Shown: piece by piece, positions 1 through 8,176 of the stretch
How the letters are laid out: the number at the start of each line of letters is the position of its first letter
Position numbering within the stretch: position 1 is the first letter of the stretch
NCBI RefSeq assembly: GCF_003443735.1
Contig: NZ_CP031969.1
Span: 6,820,001 to 6,884,000 of the forward strand
From: Streptomyces sp. CC0208
Lineage (GTDB): Bacteria; Actinomycetota; Actinomycetes; Streptomycetales; Streptomycetaceae
DNA length: 64,000 bases
Direction of reading: 5' to 3'
Notes under the pieces: model-generated
What the model was told of the DNA's origin: nothing
The model's database searches: none
The model's input: only the letters and a program-made list of their open reading frames with translations
Translations under genes and position numbers: made by a program

Positions 1-627
1 GAACCGGCCCGCGTGGCGCGGGGTCTCGGCGACGAAGCGGGGCAGGGCGAGGGCCACCGCGATGCCGATCGGCACGTTGATGAGCAGGGCCCAGCGCCAG
101 GACGCCCAGTCGGTGAGCATCCCGCCGAGCACCAGACCCACGGAGGCGCCGATGCCGGCCATGGAGGAGTAGACGCTCAACGCGTGGTGGCGGCGCGGGC
201 CTTCGGGAAAGCCGGTGGTGATCAGGGCGAGGGTGCTGGGAGCGGTGAGGGCGGCGCCGACGCCTTGGAGCGCGCGGGCGGCCAGCAGCCACGCGCTGTC
301 GGTGGCCAGTCCGCCGAGCAGGGAGGAGCCGGCGAAGAGAAGGACGCCGGTCATGAGCGTACGGCGACGGCCGACGAGGTCTCCGACGCGGCCGCCGAGC
401 AGCAGCAGCCCGCCGAAGGCGAGGGTGTAGGAGTTGAGGACCCAGGACAGCCCGGTCGGTGTGAATCCGAGGTCCTGCTGGATGTCGGGGAGCGCTACGT
501 TGACGACCGTGGAGTCGACGCCGACCATCAGGTAGGCGGTGACGACGACGAGGAGGGTCGTGCCGAGGCGGGCGGAGCGGTCCGGTGGAGCGGAGGGTGA
601 GGCGGTGGTCGTGGCCGGGGTGGACAT
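1..627 (-). CDS. MFS drug exporter, DHA2 (EmrB/QacA-like) type, N-terminal part only
   Basis: Minus-strand gene starting at ATG 625-627; the C-terminus lies beyond base 1, so only 209 codons are visible. The product is an integral membrane proton-driven exporter. The visible part has a short polar N-terminus, the DHA2-type segment DSTVVNVALPDI at about residues 38-49, and MFS motif A (GGRVGDLVGRRR) at about 78-89. A Shine-Dalgarno GGAGAA lies just upstream of the ATG. It diverges from a TetR regulator across about 150 bp containing two copies of a near-identical palindrome, the usual arrangement for an exporter repressed by its neighbour. The substrate cannot be read from the sequence. Confidence 0.9.
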   Translation of the reverse strand, partial: MSTPATTTASPSAPPDRSARLGTTLLVVVTAYLMVGVDSTVVNVALPDIQQDLGFTPTGLSWVLNSYTLAFGGLLLLGGRVGDLVGRRRTLMTGVLLFAGSSLLGGLATDSAWLLAARALQGVGAALTAPSTLALITTGFPEGPRRHHALSVYSSMAGIGASVGLVLGGMLTDWASWRWALLINVPIGIAVALALPRFVAETPRHAGRF

Positions 628-710
628 GGAGTTCTCCTGTTCTCGCGTCCCCCGTGAGAGACGTGCGGGCAGCACGGATCAGCCCGCGAGGACGGCTGCC
701 CCGAGATAAG

Positions 711-725
711 CGGGGACTGTCTCCG
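711..725. promoter_or_regulatory. Candidate TetR operator, copy 1
   Basis: CGGGGA-CTG-TCTCCG, a 15-bp near-palindrome with one mismatch between the 6-bp arms. It has the same design as the perfect copy at 745-759, 34 bp away centre to centre, and both lie between the divergent exporter and tetR genes. Binding by the adjacent TetR protein is inferred. Confidence 0.6.
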
Positions 726-744
726 GTTAGTTCTCGATAAGATA

Positions 745-759
745 CGGAGACCATCTCCG
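745..759. promoter_or_regulatory. Candidate TetR operator, copy 2 (perfect palindrome)
   Basis: CGGAGA-CCA-TCTCCG, with perfect 6-bp arms and a 3-bp spacer, ends 19 bp before the tetR start codon and so would overlap its promoter or leader. Autoregulation together with exporter repression is the likely role. Confidence 0.65.
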
Positions 760-778
760 GTTGGCAAGGAGTATCTGG

Positions 779-1345
779 ATGACGCAGGTCAGACCCATGC
801 GCGCGGACGCTCGGCGTAACTACGAGCGGCTGCTGAAGGTGGCCGCCGAGGCGTTCGCCGAGCATGGGGAGGGTGCGTCCCTCGACGACATCGCCAAGCG
901 GGCGGGGGTGGGGTCCGGGACGCTCTATCGGCACTTCCCGACCCGGCAGGCCCTGCTGGAGGCGGCGTACGTGGACCGCGTCGAGGGCTTCGCACGGCGC
1001 GCCGACGAGCTCGCGCGGGAGCTGCCGCCGGGGCAGGCGCTGACGGAGTGGCTGTACGAGCTGTGTGTCGGGACGATTCAGGTGCGGGGCATGAAGACGC
1101 TGCTGGGTTCCGCCGTCACGGACGGTGGCAGCACGGTGCTCACGGCCTGCGGGACGCATGTGCGGGGAGCGGCGGAGCGGCTGGTGTCGGCGGCGCGGGC
1201 GGAAGGTTCGCTGCGCGGGGACGTCGAGCCGGTGGAGTTGCTCCGGCTGGCCCACGGGGTGGCGGGGGCGGCGGAGTTGGCCGACGGGGGCGGGGAGTCG
1301 ATCCGGCGGTATCTGACGCTGCTGACGGAGGGGCTGCGGGGCTGA
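779..1345 (+). CDS. TetR/AcrR family transcriptional regulator
   Basis: 188-residue DNA-binding repressor. The N-terminal helix-turn-helix spans about residues 34-61 (ASLDDIAKRAGVGSGTLYRHF, a textbook TetR recognition region), and the rest is the helical ligand-binding domain, of the type seen in SbtR-like TetR proteins. ATG 779 is chosen because AAGGAG sits 8 bp upstream; the frame is open further up to a TTG without a ribosome site. ATG 797 is the only reasonable alternative. It most likely controls the divergent exporter and itself through the two palindromes in the shared intergenic region. The ligand is unknown. Confidence 0.92.
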   Translation: MTQVRPMRADARRNYERLLKVAAEAFAEHGEGASLDDIAKRAGVGSGTLYRHFPTRQALLEAAYVDRVEGFARRADELARELPPGQALTEWLYELCVGTIQVRGMKTLLGSAVTDGGSTVLTACGTHVRGAAERLVSAARAEGSLRGDVEPVELLRLAHGVAGAAELADGGGESIRRYLTLLTEGLRG

Positions 1346-1379
1346 GGCGCCTATGGATGCCTCGTTGTGCCGTCTGACG

Positions 1380-1415
<36 letters not shown>

Positions 1416-1423
1416 TCGTGGCC

Positions 1424-1510
1424 GGTCGCGCAGTTCCCCGCGCCCCTAGGTGAGTACAGCCCGGCAAGGGTTGACTGCACCCACTCAGGGGCGCGGGGAA
1501 CTGCGCGACC
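1424..1510. terminator. Inverted pair of the dispersed repeat; likely bidirectional terminator
   Basis: Bases 1424-1447 and 1487-1510 are perfect reverse complements (24-bp stem, 39-nt loop). Each arm is one copy of the repeat with core CGCGCAGTTCCCCGCGCC found eight times in the window. The pair lies between tetR (plus) and the TerD gene (minus), which converge, so a terminator for both is the natural reading. There is no T-tract on either side, which is common for Streptomyces terminators. Confidence 0.65.
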
Positions 1511-1551
1511 AGCCCCCACCGAGCCGCGGTCGAAGCACTACCCCGCGCTGC

Positions 1552-2790
1552 TCACAGCGCCTGCGCCGCCGGCTTCACCATTCCCCGCACCGTGCGGGAC
1601 TTCACGAAGTCGCCGATCGCGGTCATCTCCCACTCGCCGGAGAACTGCTTGATCAGCTTGGCCATCATCACGCCCGTCTGCGCCTCCGCGTTGGTGAGGT
1701 CGAAGCGGACCAGTTCCTCTCCGCTCGCGGCGTCGATGAGGCGGCAGTACGCCTTGGCGACCTCCGTGAACTTCTGGCCGGAGAAGGAGTTGACCGTGAA
1801 GACGAGCCCGGTGACCTCCTGGGGGAGCCGGCCGAGGTCCACGACGATGACCTCGTCGTCACCCCCGCCCTCACCCGTGAGGTTGTCGCCGGAGTGCTTG
1901 ATCGCGCCGCCGACGATGGACAGCTTGCCGAAGTAGCAGCTGTCGATGTGGTTGCGCTGCGGGCCGTAGGCGATGACCGACGCGTCGAGGTCGATGTCCT
2001 TGCCGCGGTACGCGGGCTCCCAGCCGAGACCCATCTTGACCTGGGAGAGCAGCGGGCGCCCGCCCTTGACCAGGGACACCGTCTGGTTCTTCTGGAGGCT
2101 GACCCGGCCCTTGTCGAGGTTGATCTTCCCGGCACCGGGAGCGGGCGGGGCGGGCGGGGCCGGGGGAGCGGCGGGAGCCGGCGGCGCGGCGATCCGGGGG
2201 TCCATGGCCGGGGCGGGCGGGGTCACCGGCGTCTGCACGGGGGGCGGGACCGGCGCGGCCACGGGCGTCGGGGCGGGCGTCGGTGCCGGCTCCTCCACCG
2301 TCACGCCGAAGTCCGTCGCGATGCCCGCCAGTCCGTTGGCGTACCCCTGTCCCACCGCACGGGCCTTCCAGGCGCCGTTGCGCAGATAGACCTCCACGAT
2401 CACCAGTGCCGTCTCGGTGCCGAGCTGCGGCGGGGTGAAGGTGGCCAGCACGCTGTTGTCGTCCGCGTCGCGGATCGTGGCCGTCGGTTCGATGCCCTGG
2501 AAGGTCTGGCCCGCGGCGTCCGGGCTCGCGGTGACGACGATCTTCTCGATGCCGGGCGGTACGGCCGCCGTGTCGACGGTGATCGCGTCGGGGGCCGTAC
2601 CGCCGCCCGAGCGGTACGTCACCCCCGGGCCGGAGGGCTGGTTGTAGAAGATGAAGTCGTCGTCGGAGCGCACCTTGCCGTCGGCGGTGAGCAGCAGGCC
2701 CGATACGTCGAGCCGCACGGGCGCGGCGACGTCCACCGTCACGCGGGCGGCGGAGAGGGGGATGTTCGAGCCGGGGGTCATAGCTGTCAT
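1552..2790 (-). CDS. Tandem TerD-domain protein (tellurium resistance / stress family)
   Basis: 412 residues. Residues about 1-165 carry one TerD-like beta-sandwich (MTPGSNIPLS start, DDDFIFYNQPSGPG), residues about 166-222 are a Pro/Ala-rich linker, and about 223-412 hold a second TerD-like domain (FDLTNAEAQTGVMMAKL). TerD domains bind calcium through acidic residues such as DDDF and GGGDDE; the family is linked to tellurite resistance and envelope stress, but the biochemical role is unsettled. It is a cytoplasmic protein with no signal peptide. ATG 2790 and ATG 2781 are both possible; GGAG lies only 1 nt from the first and 10 nt from the second, so 2781 may be the true start. Confidence 0.88.
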   Translation of the reverse strand: MTAMTPGSNIPLSAARVTVDVAAPVRLDVSGLLLTADGKVRSDDDFIFYNQPSGPGVTYRSGGGTAPDAITVDTAAVPPGIEKIVVTASPDAAGQTFQGIEPTATIRDADDNSVLATFTPPQLGTETALVIVEVYLRNGAWKARAVGQGYANGLAGIATDFGVTVEEPAPTPAPTPVAAPVPPPVQTPVTPPAPAMDPRIAAPPAPAAPPAPPAPPAPGAGKINLDKGRVSLQKNQTVSLVKGGRPLLSQVKMGLGWEPAYRGKDIDLDASVIAYGPQRNHIDSCYFGKLSIVGGAIKHSGDNLTGEGGGDDEVIVVDLGRLPQEVTGLVFTVNSFSGQKFTEVAKAYCRLIDAASGEELVRFDLTNAEAQTGVMMAKLIKQFSGEWEMTAIGDFVKSRTVRGMVKPAAQAL

Positions 2791-2877
2791 GCTCCGTGAA
2801 CGATCGGGCCCACTTTGCCGTTCCCTTACCCGAGGGCCAAATGGGGGGCGAGTGGGCCGCCCCCCGTTCCGCGGGGC

Positions 2878-3867
2878 CTACGGCACCACCACGATCTTGC
2901 GGCCCACTCCCGCCGCGAACTGGTCCAGCGCCTGCGGATACCGGTCCAGCGGCAGGCGGTCGCTGATGAAGACGTCGGGGTCCAGCACCCCCGTGGCGAA
3001 CAGCTCGGCCGCCCGCTCGAAGCTGTGCAGGACCGCCATGGAGCCGGTGATGGTGATCTCCTGGTTGTAGATGCGGTAGGGGTCGATCGTCACCCGTGTC
3101 GCGTAGTCGGCCACGCCGAACTGGAGGAAGGTGCCCGCCTTGGCCACCCGGTCCAGCCCGTCCTGGATCGCCGCCGCGTTGCCCGTCGCGTCGATGACCA
3201 GGTCCCAGCCCTGCGGGCGGTCCAGCTCGTCCGGGTTCGCGGCCGAGGCCGAGACGCCGAGCTTGCGGGCCGTCTCCAGGCGGGTCGGGTTCACGTCGAC
3301 CATGTCCACGCTCGCCGCGCCGGTCCGCTTGGCCAGCTCCAGCATCATCAGGCCCATCGTCCCCGAGCCGTAGATCAGCACATGGGCGCCCAGGCGGGAC
3401 CGGAGGACGTCGTAACCCCGGACCGCGCAGGACAGGGGCTCCACCAGCGCCGCGTCCTGGGTGCGGACGTGTTCGGGCAGCCGTACGCAGTTGGCCACCG
3501 GTGCGACGGCGAACTGCGCCGCGCCACCCGCCGTCGTGACGCCGATCGCGGCCCAGCGTTCGCAGAGGTTGTTGTGGCCCGTACGGCAGTACCGGCACTC
3601 GTGGCAGTACAGGGACGGGTCCACGGCCACCCGGTCGCCGACCGCGAGCTCGGTGACCTGGGTGCCGACCCCGACCACCTCGCCGGCGAACTCGTGGCCC
3701 GGCACGATGGGCAGCTCGGGGGCGAACTCGCCCTGGAGGATGTGCAGGTCGGTGCCGCACAGGCCGCACGCGGCGACCTCGACCACGACCTCGCGCGGGC
3801 CGGGTGTCGGGTCCGGGACCTCGGCGACGACGGCACGGCCCACGGACTCGATGACGGCGGCCTTCAT
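2878..3867 (-). CDS. Zinc-dependent medium-chain alcohol dehydrogenase
   Basis: 329 residues, NAD(P)-dependent oxidation of a sugar, polyol or alcohol in the cytoplasm. Catalytic zinc ligands are visible at Cys37 and His58-Glu59; structural zinc ligands at Cys88, 91, 94 and 102; the Rossmann motif GSGTMG follows at about residue 163. The start ATG 3867 overlaps the stop of the upstream ABC permease (ATGA), so it is translated as the last gene of the DeoR-ABC cluster. It resembles sorbitol/threonine-type dehydrogenases. In this context it may oxidise an imported sugar or polyol, but the substrate cannot be told from sequence. An upstream in-frame extension is open but lies inside the permease gene. 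Confidence 0.9.
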   Translation of the reverse strand: MKAAVIESVGRAVVAEVPDPTPGPREVVVEVAACGLCGTDLHILQGEFAPELPIVPGHEFAGEVVGVGTQVTELAVGDRVAVDPSLYCHECRYCRTGHNNLCERWAAIGVTTAGGAAQFAVAPVANCVRLPEHVRTQDAALVEPLSCAVRGYDVLRSRLGAHVLIYGSGTMGLMMLELAKRTGAASVDMVDVNPTRLETARKLGVSASAANPDELDRPQGWDLVIDATGNAAAIQDGLDRVAKAGTFLQFGVADYATRVTIDPYRIYNQEITITGSMAVLHSFERAAELFATGVLDPDVFISDRLPLDRYPQALDQFAAGVGRKIVVVP

Positions 3868-4721
3868 TTCACGGCTCCAAGGGACAGGCCCTGGACCAGT
3901 TTGTCCTGGGCGGCGAACCCCGCGGCGAGCACCGGCAGGGAGATGACGAGCGACGCGGCGCACACCTTGGCCAGGAAGAGGCCCTGGCTGGTGATGAAGC
4001 CGGTCAGGAAGACGGGGGCGGTCTCGGCCACCACGCCGGTGAGCACCCGCGCGAAGAGAAGTTCGTTCCAGCTGAAGATGAAGCAGATCAGGGCCGTGGC
4101 GGCGATGCCGGGCAGGGCGATCGGGGCCACCACGCGCGCGAGGGTCGTCGGCAGGCGGGCGCCGTCCACGCGCGCGGCCTCGATCACCGCGACCGGTACC
4201 TCGGCGAGGAAGGACTGCATCATCCAGACCGCGATCGGCAGGTTCATCGACGTGTAGAGGATGACCAGCAGCCAGATGTTGTCGAGCATGTCCGTGTTCT
4301 TCGCGAACAGGTAGATGGGGAGCAGGCCCGCCACCACCGGCAGCATCTTCGTCGACAGGAAGAAGAACAGGACGTCCGTCCACTTCTTGACCGGGCGGAT
4401 GGACAGCGCGTACGCCGCCGGGAGGGCCAGGAGCAGGACGAAGAGGGTCGAGGCCAGTGAGGCGACCGTGGAGTTGATCAGCGCCGGCCAGGGGCTCGCG
4501 CCGCCGCCCATGCCGAAGAACTCGCGGTAGCCGTCCAGGGTGAGGGCGGCGCCGAAGGAGGGCGGGTTGGTGGCCGCGTCCGTCTCCGAGTGGAAGGACG
4601 TCAGGGCCATCCACGCGATCGGCAGGAAGAAGACGATCCCCAGCAGCCAGGCCACCAGACCAAGGCCAAGTCCCTTGCGCGGTACGGCTCCTGTGCGCTT
4701 CACGGCGATGATGTTGCTCAT
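3864..4721 (-). CDS. Carbohydrate ABC transporter permease (MalG type)
   Basis: 285 residues, six predicted membrane spans. It carries the EAA loop that docks the ATPase (EAARVDGARLPTTLARVVAPIALPG in form; key residues E-A-A-R-V-D-G-A at about 180-187). The gene is coupled by 4-bp overlaps to the MalF-type permease before it and to the alcohol dehydrogenase after it. No ATPase gene is present in the cluster; in Streptomyces such importers usually share the ATPase MsiK, encoded elsewhere. Confidence 0.93.
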   Translation of the reverse strand: MSNIIAVKRTGAVPRKGLGLGLVAWLLGIVFFLPIAWMALTSFHSETDAATNPPSFGAALTLDGYREFFGMGGGASPWPALINSTVASLASTLFVLLLALPAAYALSIRPVKKWTDVLFFFLSTKMLPVVAGLLPIYLFAKNTDMLDNIWLLVILYTSMNLPIAVWMMQSFLAEVPVAVIEAARVDGARLPTTLARVVAPIALPGIAATALICFIFSWNELLFARVLTGVVAETAPVFLTGFITSQGLFLAKVCAASLVISLPVLAAGFAAQDKLVQGLSLGAVK

Positions 4722-5656
4722 GACCGGCCCGCCTCCTCACGGAACAGGGACGACACCACGCGCAGGGCGAAGGTCGCGATGATGATCGAGCCGATGACGA
4801 CCAGGACCCCGGCGGCCGAGGCGAGGCCGTTCTCGTGGGCCTGGTAGAAGCTCTGGTAGACGGTGTAGGGAAGGTTGGCGGTCCCGAGGCCGCCGGAGGT
4901 GATCGTGAAGACCGCGTCGAAGTTCTGGACGATGTAGATCGAGCCCAGCAGGGCGCCGAGTTCGAGATAGCGGCGCAGATGCGGGAGCGTCAGATAGCGG
5001 AAGATCTGCCAGTCGCTCGCGCCGTCCACCCGCGCGGCCTCCATCTGCTGCTGGTCGCGGCTCTGGAGGCCGGCCAGCAGGATGAGCATCATGAACGGGG
5101 TCCACTGCCAGACCAGGGAGGCCTCGACCGCGAGCAGCGGGGTGTTCGAGATCCAGTCGGGCTGTGGGCCGCCCACATAGTGCAACAACCCGTTGAGCAG
5201 ACCGTATTCGGGGTTGTAGAGCACGTGTTTCCAGAGCAGTGCCGCCGCCACCGGGACCACCAGGAAGGGGGCGATCAGCAGGGTGCGGACCACGCCCCGG
5301 CCCTTGAAGCGACGGTCGAGGAGCAGGGCCAGAAGCAGTCCGAGGACCAGGCTGACCAGGACCACGGTCACCGTCAGCAGGATGGTCGTCCACACCGAGT
5401 GGCGCAGGTCCGCGTCGGTCAGGACGTCCCGGTAGTTGTCGACGCCGGTGAAGTGACGCGCCTTGGGATAGAGGGAGTTCCAGTCGAAGAACGAGATCAC
5501 CACCGTGGCCACGAAGGGCAGTTGGGTGACCACGATCATGAAGATCAGGGCGGGGAGCAGCGGGGCGCGGGTGGCCCAGGCGCGCAGTCGTCCGGAGGGC
5601 TGCCGCGCGGTGCGTACAGGGGTGGTGGCCAGGGGGGCCGTGGTGGTCGCGGTCAT
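4718..5656 (-). CDS. Carbohydrate ABC transporter permease (MalF type)
   Basis: 312 residues with a hydrophilic N-terminus and about six membrane spans. The EAA loop reads MEAARVDGASDWQIFRYLTL. ATG 5656 overlaps the stop of the sugar-binding protein (ATGA), which fixes the start; the longer open frame upstream is only a shadow of that gene. It forms the heterodimeric channel with the MalG-type protein encoded immediately downstream. This is a CUT1-family importer, so oligosaccharides or polyols are more likely substrates than monosaccharides. Confidence 0.93.
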   Translation of the reverse strand: MTATTTAPLATTPVRTARQPSGRLRAWATRAPLLPALIFMIVVTQLPFVATVVISFFDWNSLYPKARHFTGVDNYRDVLTDADLRHSVWTTILLTVTVVLVSLVLGLLLALLLDRRFKGRGVVRTLLIAPFLVVPVAAALLWKHVLYNPEYGLLNGLLHYVGGPQPDWISNTPLLAVEASLVWQWTPFMMLILLAGLQSRDQQQMEAARVDGASDWQIFRYLTLPHLRRYLELGALLGSIYIVQNFDAVFTITSGGLGTANLPYTVYQSFYQAHENGLASAAGVLVVIGSIIIATFALRVVSSLFREEAGRS

Positions 5657-7026
5657 CGTCCCTCGTACTCCTCGGAGATCTTCTCGGCGATCTGCTGGGA
5701 CTTCCTCAGGGCCGAATCGACGGACTGGCGTCCGGCGATGGCCGCGCTGATCTCCTGGGAGACCCTGGTGCCGAGATCGGTGAACTCGGGGATGCCGACG
5801 AACTGGATGCCGGGCGCGGGGCGCGGCTGCACACCCGGGTCGTTCGGCCGGGCCTGCTCGATGGCCTGCTTGGTCATCTCCTGGAAGGCGGCGGCCTCCT
5901 TGACGTAGGCGGGGTTGGTGTACGTCGAGGCGCGTTTGCCGGCCGGCACGTTGGACCAGCCGATCCGGTCGCCGACCAGCTGCTCGTACTGCTTGCTGGA
6001 GGCCCAGGAGACGAACTTCCAGGCCTTGTCGGGGTTGCGGGAGGCGTCCTGGATGCCCCAGGCCCAGGTGTAGAGCCAGCCGGAGGACTTCGTCTCCTCG
6101 ACGGGGGCCGGAGCGTAGCCCACCTTGCCCTTGACCGGGGAGCCCTTCGCCTCCAGGGAACCGGCCGCGGAGGTGGCGTCGTACCACATGGCGACCTTGC
6201 CCTGGGTCATGTTGTTGAGGCACTCGGCGAACCCGGACTGGGCGGCGCCGGACTCGCCGTGCTCGCGGACGAGGTCGACATAGAACTTCGTCGCCTTCTC
6301 GAAGGCGGGCGAGTCGAGCCGGGCCTTCCAGCTCTTGTCGAACCAGGTGCCGCCGAAGGTGTTCACGACCGTGGTGAGCGGGGCCATGACCTCGCCCCAG
6401 CCCGGCAGACCGCGCAGGCAGATGCCCTTCATGCCGGGCTCGGCCCCGTCGGCCTTCGCCGCCAGGTCGGCCACCTGCCGCCAGGTGGGCCGGGCCGGCA
6501 TCGTCAGACCCTTCTGCTCGAAGACGTCCTTGCGGTACATCAGGAAGGACGACTCGCCGTAGAAGGGCTGGCCGTAGAGCCTGCCGTCGTCGCCGGTCAG
6601 CGACTGGCGCATCGGCGCGAGGACGTCCTTCTCGTCGTACGACGGGTCCTTGGCCACGTACGAGTTCATCTCGTGCAGCCAGCCGTTGCGGGCGTAGATC
6701 GGGATCTCGTAGTTCGACAGGGTCGCCACGTCGTACTGGCCTGCCTGGTTGGCGAAGTCCTGGCTGATCTTGTCGCGGACGTCGTTCTCGGGCAGGACGG
6801 TGAAGTTGACCTTGATCCCGGTCTCCTTGGTGAAGTGGGCCCGGGTCAGCTTCTGCAGTTCGGTCATCTGGGGGTTGTTGACCATCAGGACGTTGATGGC
6901 GTCACCGCCCGATCCCGCCCCGCCGGCTCCGACCCAGCAGCCGGAGAGCAGCGGGGCGAGCAGCGTCCCTGCGGCGGCCATGGCGAGCGTGGCTCGCGGT
7001 GGCCGTCGTCGGCTCTGGGTTCGCAT
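5653..7026 (-). CDS. Sugar ABC transporter substrate-binding lipoprotein
   Basis: 457 residues, family 1 extracellular solute-binding protein. It begins with a twin-Arg-rich N-terminus and a lipobox, LLSGC, with the lipidated Cys at residue 30, so it is anchored outside the membrane. ATG 7026 is preceded by AGGAGC; the frame extends further up but without a ribosome site. It is the first transport gene of the minus-strand cluster, 77 bp after the DeoR gene. Polyol- or sugar-binding function is inferred from the family and from the alcohol dehydrogenase at the end of the operon. Confidence 0.92.
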   Translation of the reverse strand: MRTQSRRRPPRATLAMAAAGTLLAPLLSGCWVGAGGAGSGGDAINVLMVNNPQMTELQKLTRAHFTKETGIKVNFTVLPENDVRDKISQDFANQAGQYDVATLSNYEIPIYARNGWLHEMNSYVAKDPSYDEKDVLAPMRQSLTGDDGRLYGQPFYGESSFLMYRKDVFEQKGLTMPARPTWRQVADLAAKADGAEPGMKGICLRGLPGWGEVMAPLTTVVNTFGGTWFDKSWKARLDSPAFEKATKFYVDLVREHGESGAAQSGFAECLNNMTQGKVAMWYDATSAAGSLEAKGSPVKGKVGYAPAPVEETKSSGWLYTWAWGIQDASRNPDKAWKFVSWASSKQYEQLVGDRIGWSNVPAGKRASTYTNPAYVKEAAAFQEMTKQAIEQARPNDPGVQPRPAPGIQFVGIPEFTDLGTRVSQEISAAIAGRQSVDSALRKSQQIAEKISEEYEGR

Positions 7027-7058
7027 GGATCGCTCCTGGACATAGGGGGATATAAGGG

Positions 7059-7072
7059 GCGCCGTGCGGCGC
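7059..7072. promoter_or_regulatory. GC palindrome in the DeoR-ABC intergenic gap
   Basis: GCGCCG-TG-CGGCGC, 6-bp arms, between the DeoR gene and the binding-protein gene, about 33 bp upstream of the latter's ATG. It could be an operator for the DeoR protein or a small attenuating hairpin within the operon; the sequence does not decide. Confidence 0.3.
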
Positions 7073-7103
7073 AAAAGGCCCACGGATCACGTCAGTCGGG
7101 ACG

Positions 7104-7871
7104 TCAGACCCGGATGACCTGTGGTCCCAGCAGTGAGTACCGGTGCGCCTCGGACGAGGGCAGCAGGGTGCTCGTCACGATCGCCTCCAACGCGCCGATC
7201 TCCGCGAACCGGCAGAAGCTGACCGCGCCGAACTTGGTGTGCACACCGGCGAAGACCGTGCGGCGCGCGGCCCGGATCGCCTGCGCCTTGACCTCGCTGA
7301 CCGCGGGGTCGGGGGTGGTGAGGCCGTGCTCGCGGGAGATGCCGTTGGCGCCGATGTAGGCGAGGTCGAGGACGAAGCCGGCCAGCATCTTGGTCGTCCA
7401 GTGGTCGACGGTCGCCAGGGTGCCGGGGCGGACCCGGCCGCCGAGCAGCAGGACGGAGGTGTTCTCGGCCTCGGCGAGGACGCCGGCGACCGGAAGGGAC
7501 GCGGTGACCACGGTCAGCGGCCGGTCCCGGGGCAGGGCCTCGGCGATGAGCTGCGGGGTGAAGCCCTCGTCGACGAAGACCGTCTCGGCGTCCCCGAGCA
7601 GCTCGGCCGCGGCGGCCGCGACCCGGCGTTTCTCGGGCACGTGGCTGGTGGCGCGGAAGGCGAGCGTGGTCTCGAACCCCGCGCTCTCCACGGGGTAGGC
7701 GCCGCCGTGCGTACGGCGGACCAGGCCGTGGTCCTCCAGGGCGCGGAGGTCTCTTCGTACGGTTTCCTTGGCGACGCCGAGTTGGGTGGCGAGGGTGTTG
7801 ACGTCGACGGAGCCGGTGGTGCGGGCGGTCCGTACGATCTCCCGCTGGCGTTCTTCCGCGGTACTGGTCAT
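7104..7871 (-). CDS. DeoR/GlpR family transcriptional regulator
   Basis: 255 residues. N-terminal DeoR helix-turn-helix (about residues 6-60, with VAKETVRRDLRALE as recognition helix region) followed by the DeoRC sugar-phosphate sensor domain (about 75-235, with the FVDEGFT and GANGIS motifs). It is upstream of and co-directional with the binding protein, permeases and dehydrogenase, so it probably represses this cluster and is released by a phosphorylated sugar. The start ATG 7871 is the first in the frame; the ribosome site is weak. The next upstream gene is uronate dehydrogenase, separated by a terminator-like hairpin. Confidence 0.92.
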   Translation of the reverse strand: MTSTAEERQREIVRTARTTGSVDVNTLATQLGVAKETVRRDLRALEDHGLVRRTHGGAYPVESAGFETTLAFRATSHVPEKRRVAAAAAELLGDAETVFVDEGFTPQLIAEALPRDRPLTVVTASLPVAGVLAEAENTSVLLLGGRVRPGTLATVDHWTTKMLAGFVLDLAYIGANGISREHGLTTPDPAVSEVKAQAIRAARRTVFAGVHTKFGAVSFCRFAEIGALEAIVTSTLLPSSEAHRYSLLGPQVIRV

Positions 7872-8134
7872 TCGGTCACCCGCCTTGCTGTGCTGTCTGC
7901 CCGTTCGGGCCGTCTGGGGGAAGTTCTACAGCGGGTGCGGGGTGGTGACCAGGTCTGTTGCGGGGGAGATCCTGTCCGTGTGTGCCCGTTCGGGCGGGCC
8001 GGGCCTGCGGGGGTGGGGTGCGCGGTCGGGTGGCGGCTGCGGGTCCGATGTGGCTGGTCGCGCAGTTCCCCGCGCCCCGGGGGGCGGCGCTTCGCGCCTG
8101 CCCCCAGAACCCGTTCTCGTGCCCGGAACGGCTG
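7872..8134. other. Non-coding gap with one copy of the dispersed repeat
   Basis: Between the DeoR start and the hairpin that follows uronate dehydrogenase. Bases 8051-8078 are one plus-orientation copy of the eight-member dispersed repeat (core CGCGCAGTTCCCCGCGCC). The DeoR promoter must lie at the lower-numbered end of this gap, but no clear -10/-35 pair was picked out. No gene is supported. Confidence 0.6.
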
Positions 8135-8161
8135 CGGGCGGGCCCGTTCGGTGCCCGCCCG
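8135..8161 (-). terminator. Hairpin downstream of uronate dehydrogenase
   Basis: CGGGCGGG and CCCGCCCG form an 8-bp GC stem with an 11-nt loop, beginning about 16 nt after the uronate dehydrogenase stop codon. It has the position and strength of a factor-independent terminator but no U-tract. Confidence 0.55.
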
Positions 8162-8176
8162 TCGTTGTCAACCGTG

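Noticed and set aside
3864..4740. Fusion of the alcohol dehydrogenase with the upstream permease region
   Set aside because: A continuous frame exists, but the upstream part is permease DNA read out of frame; the dehydrogenase start at 3867 is fixed by the ATGA overlap.
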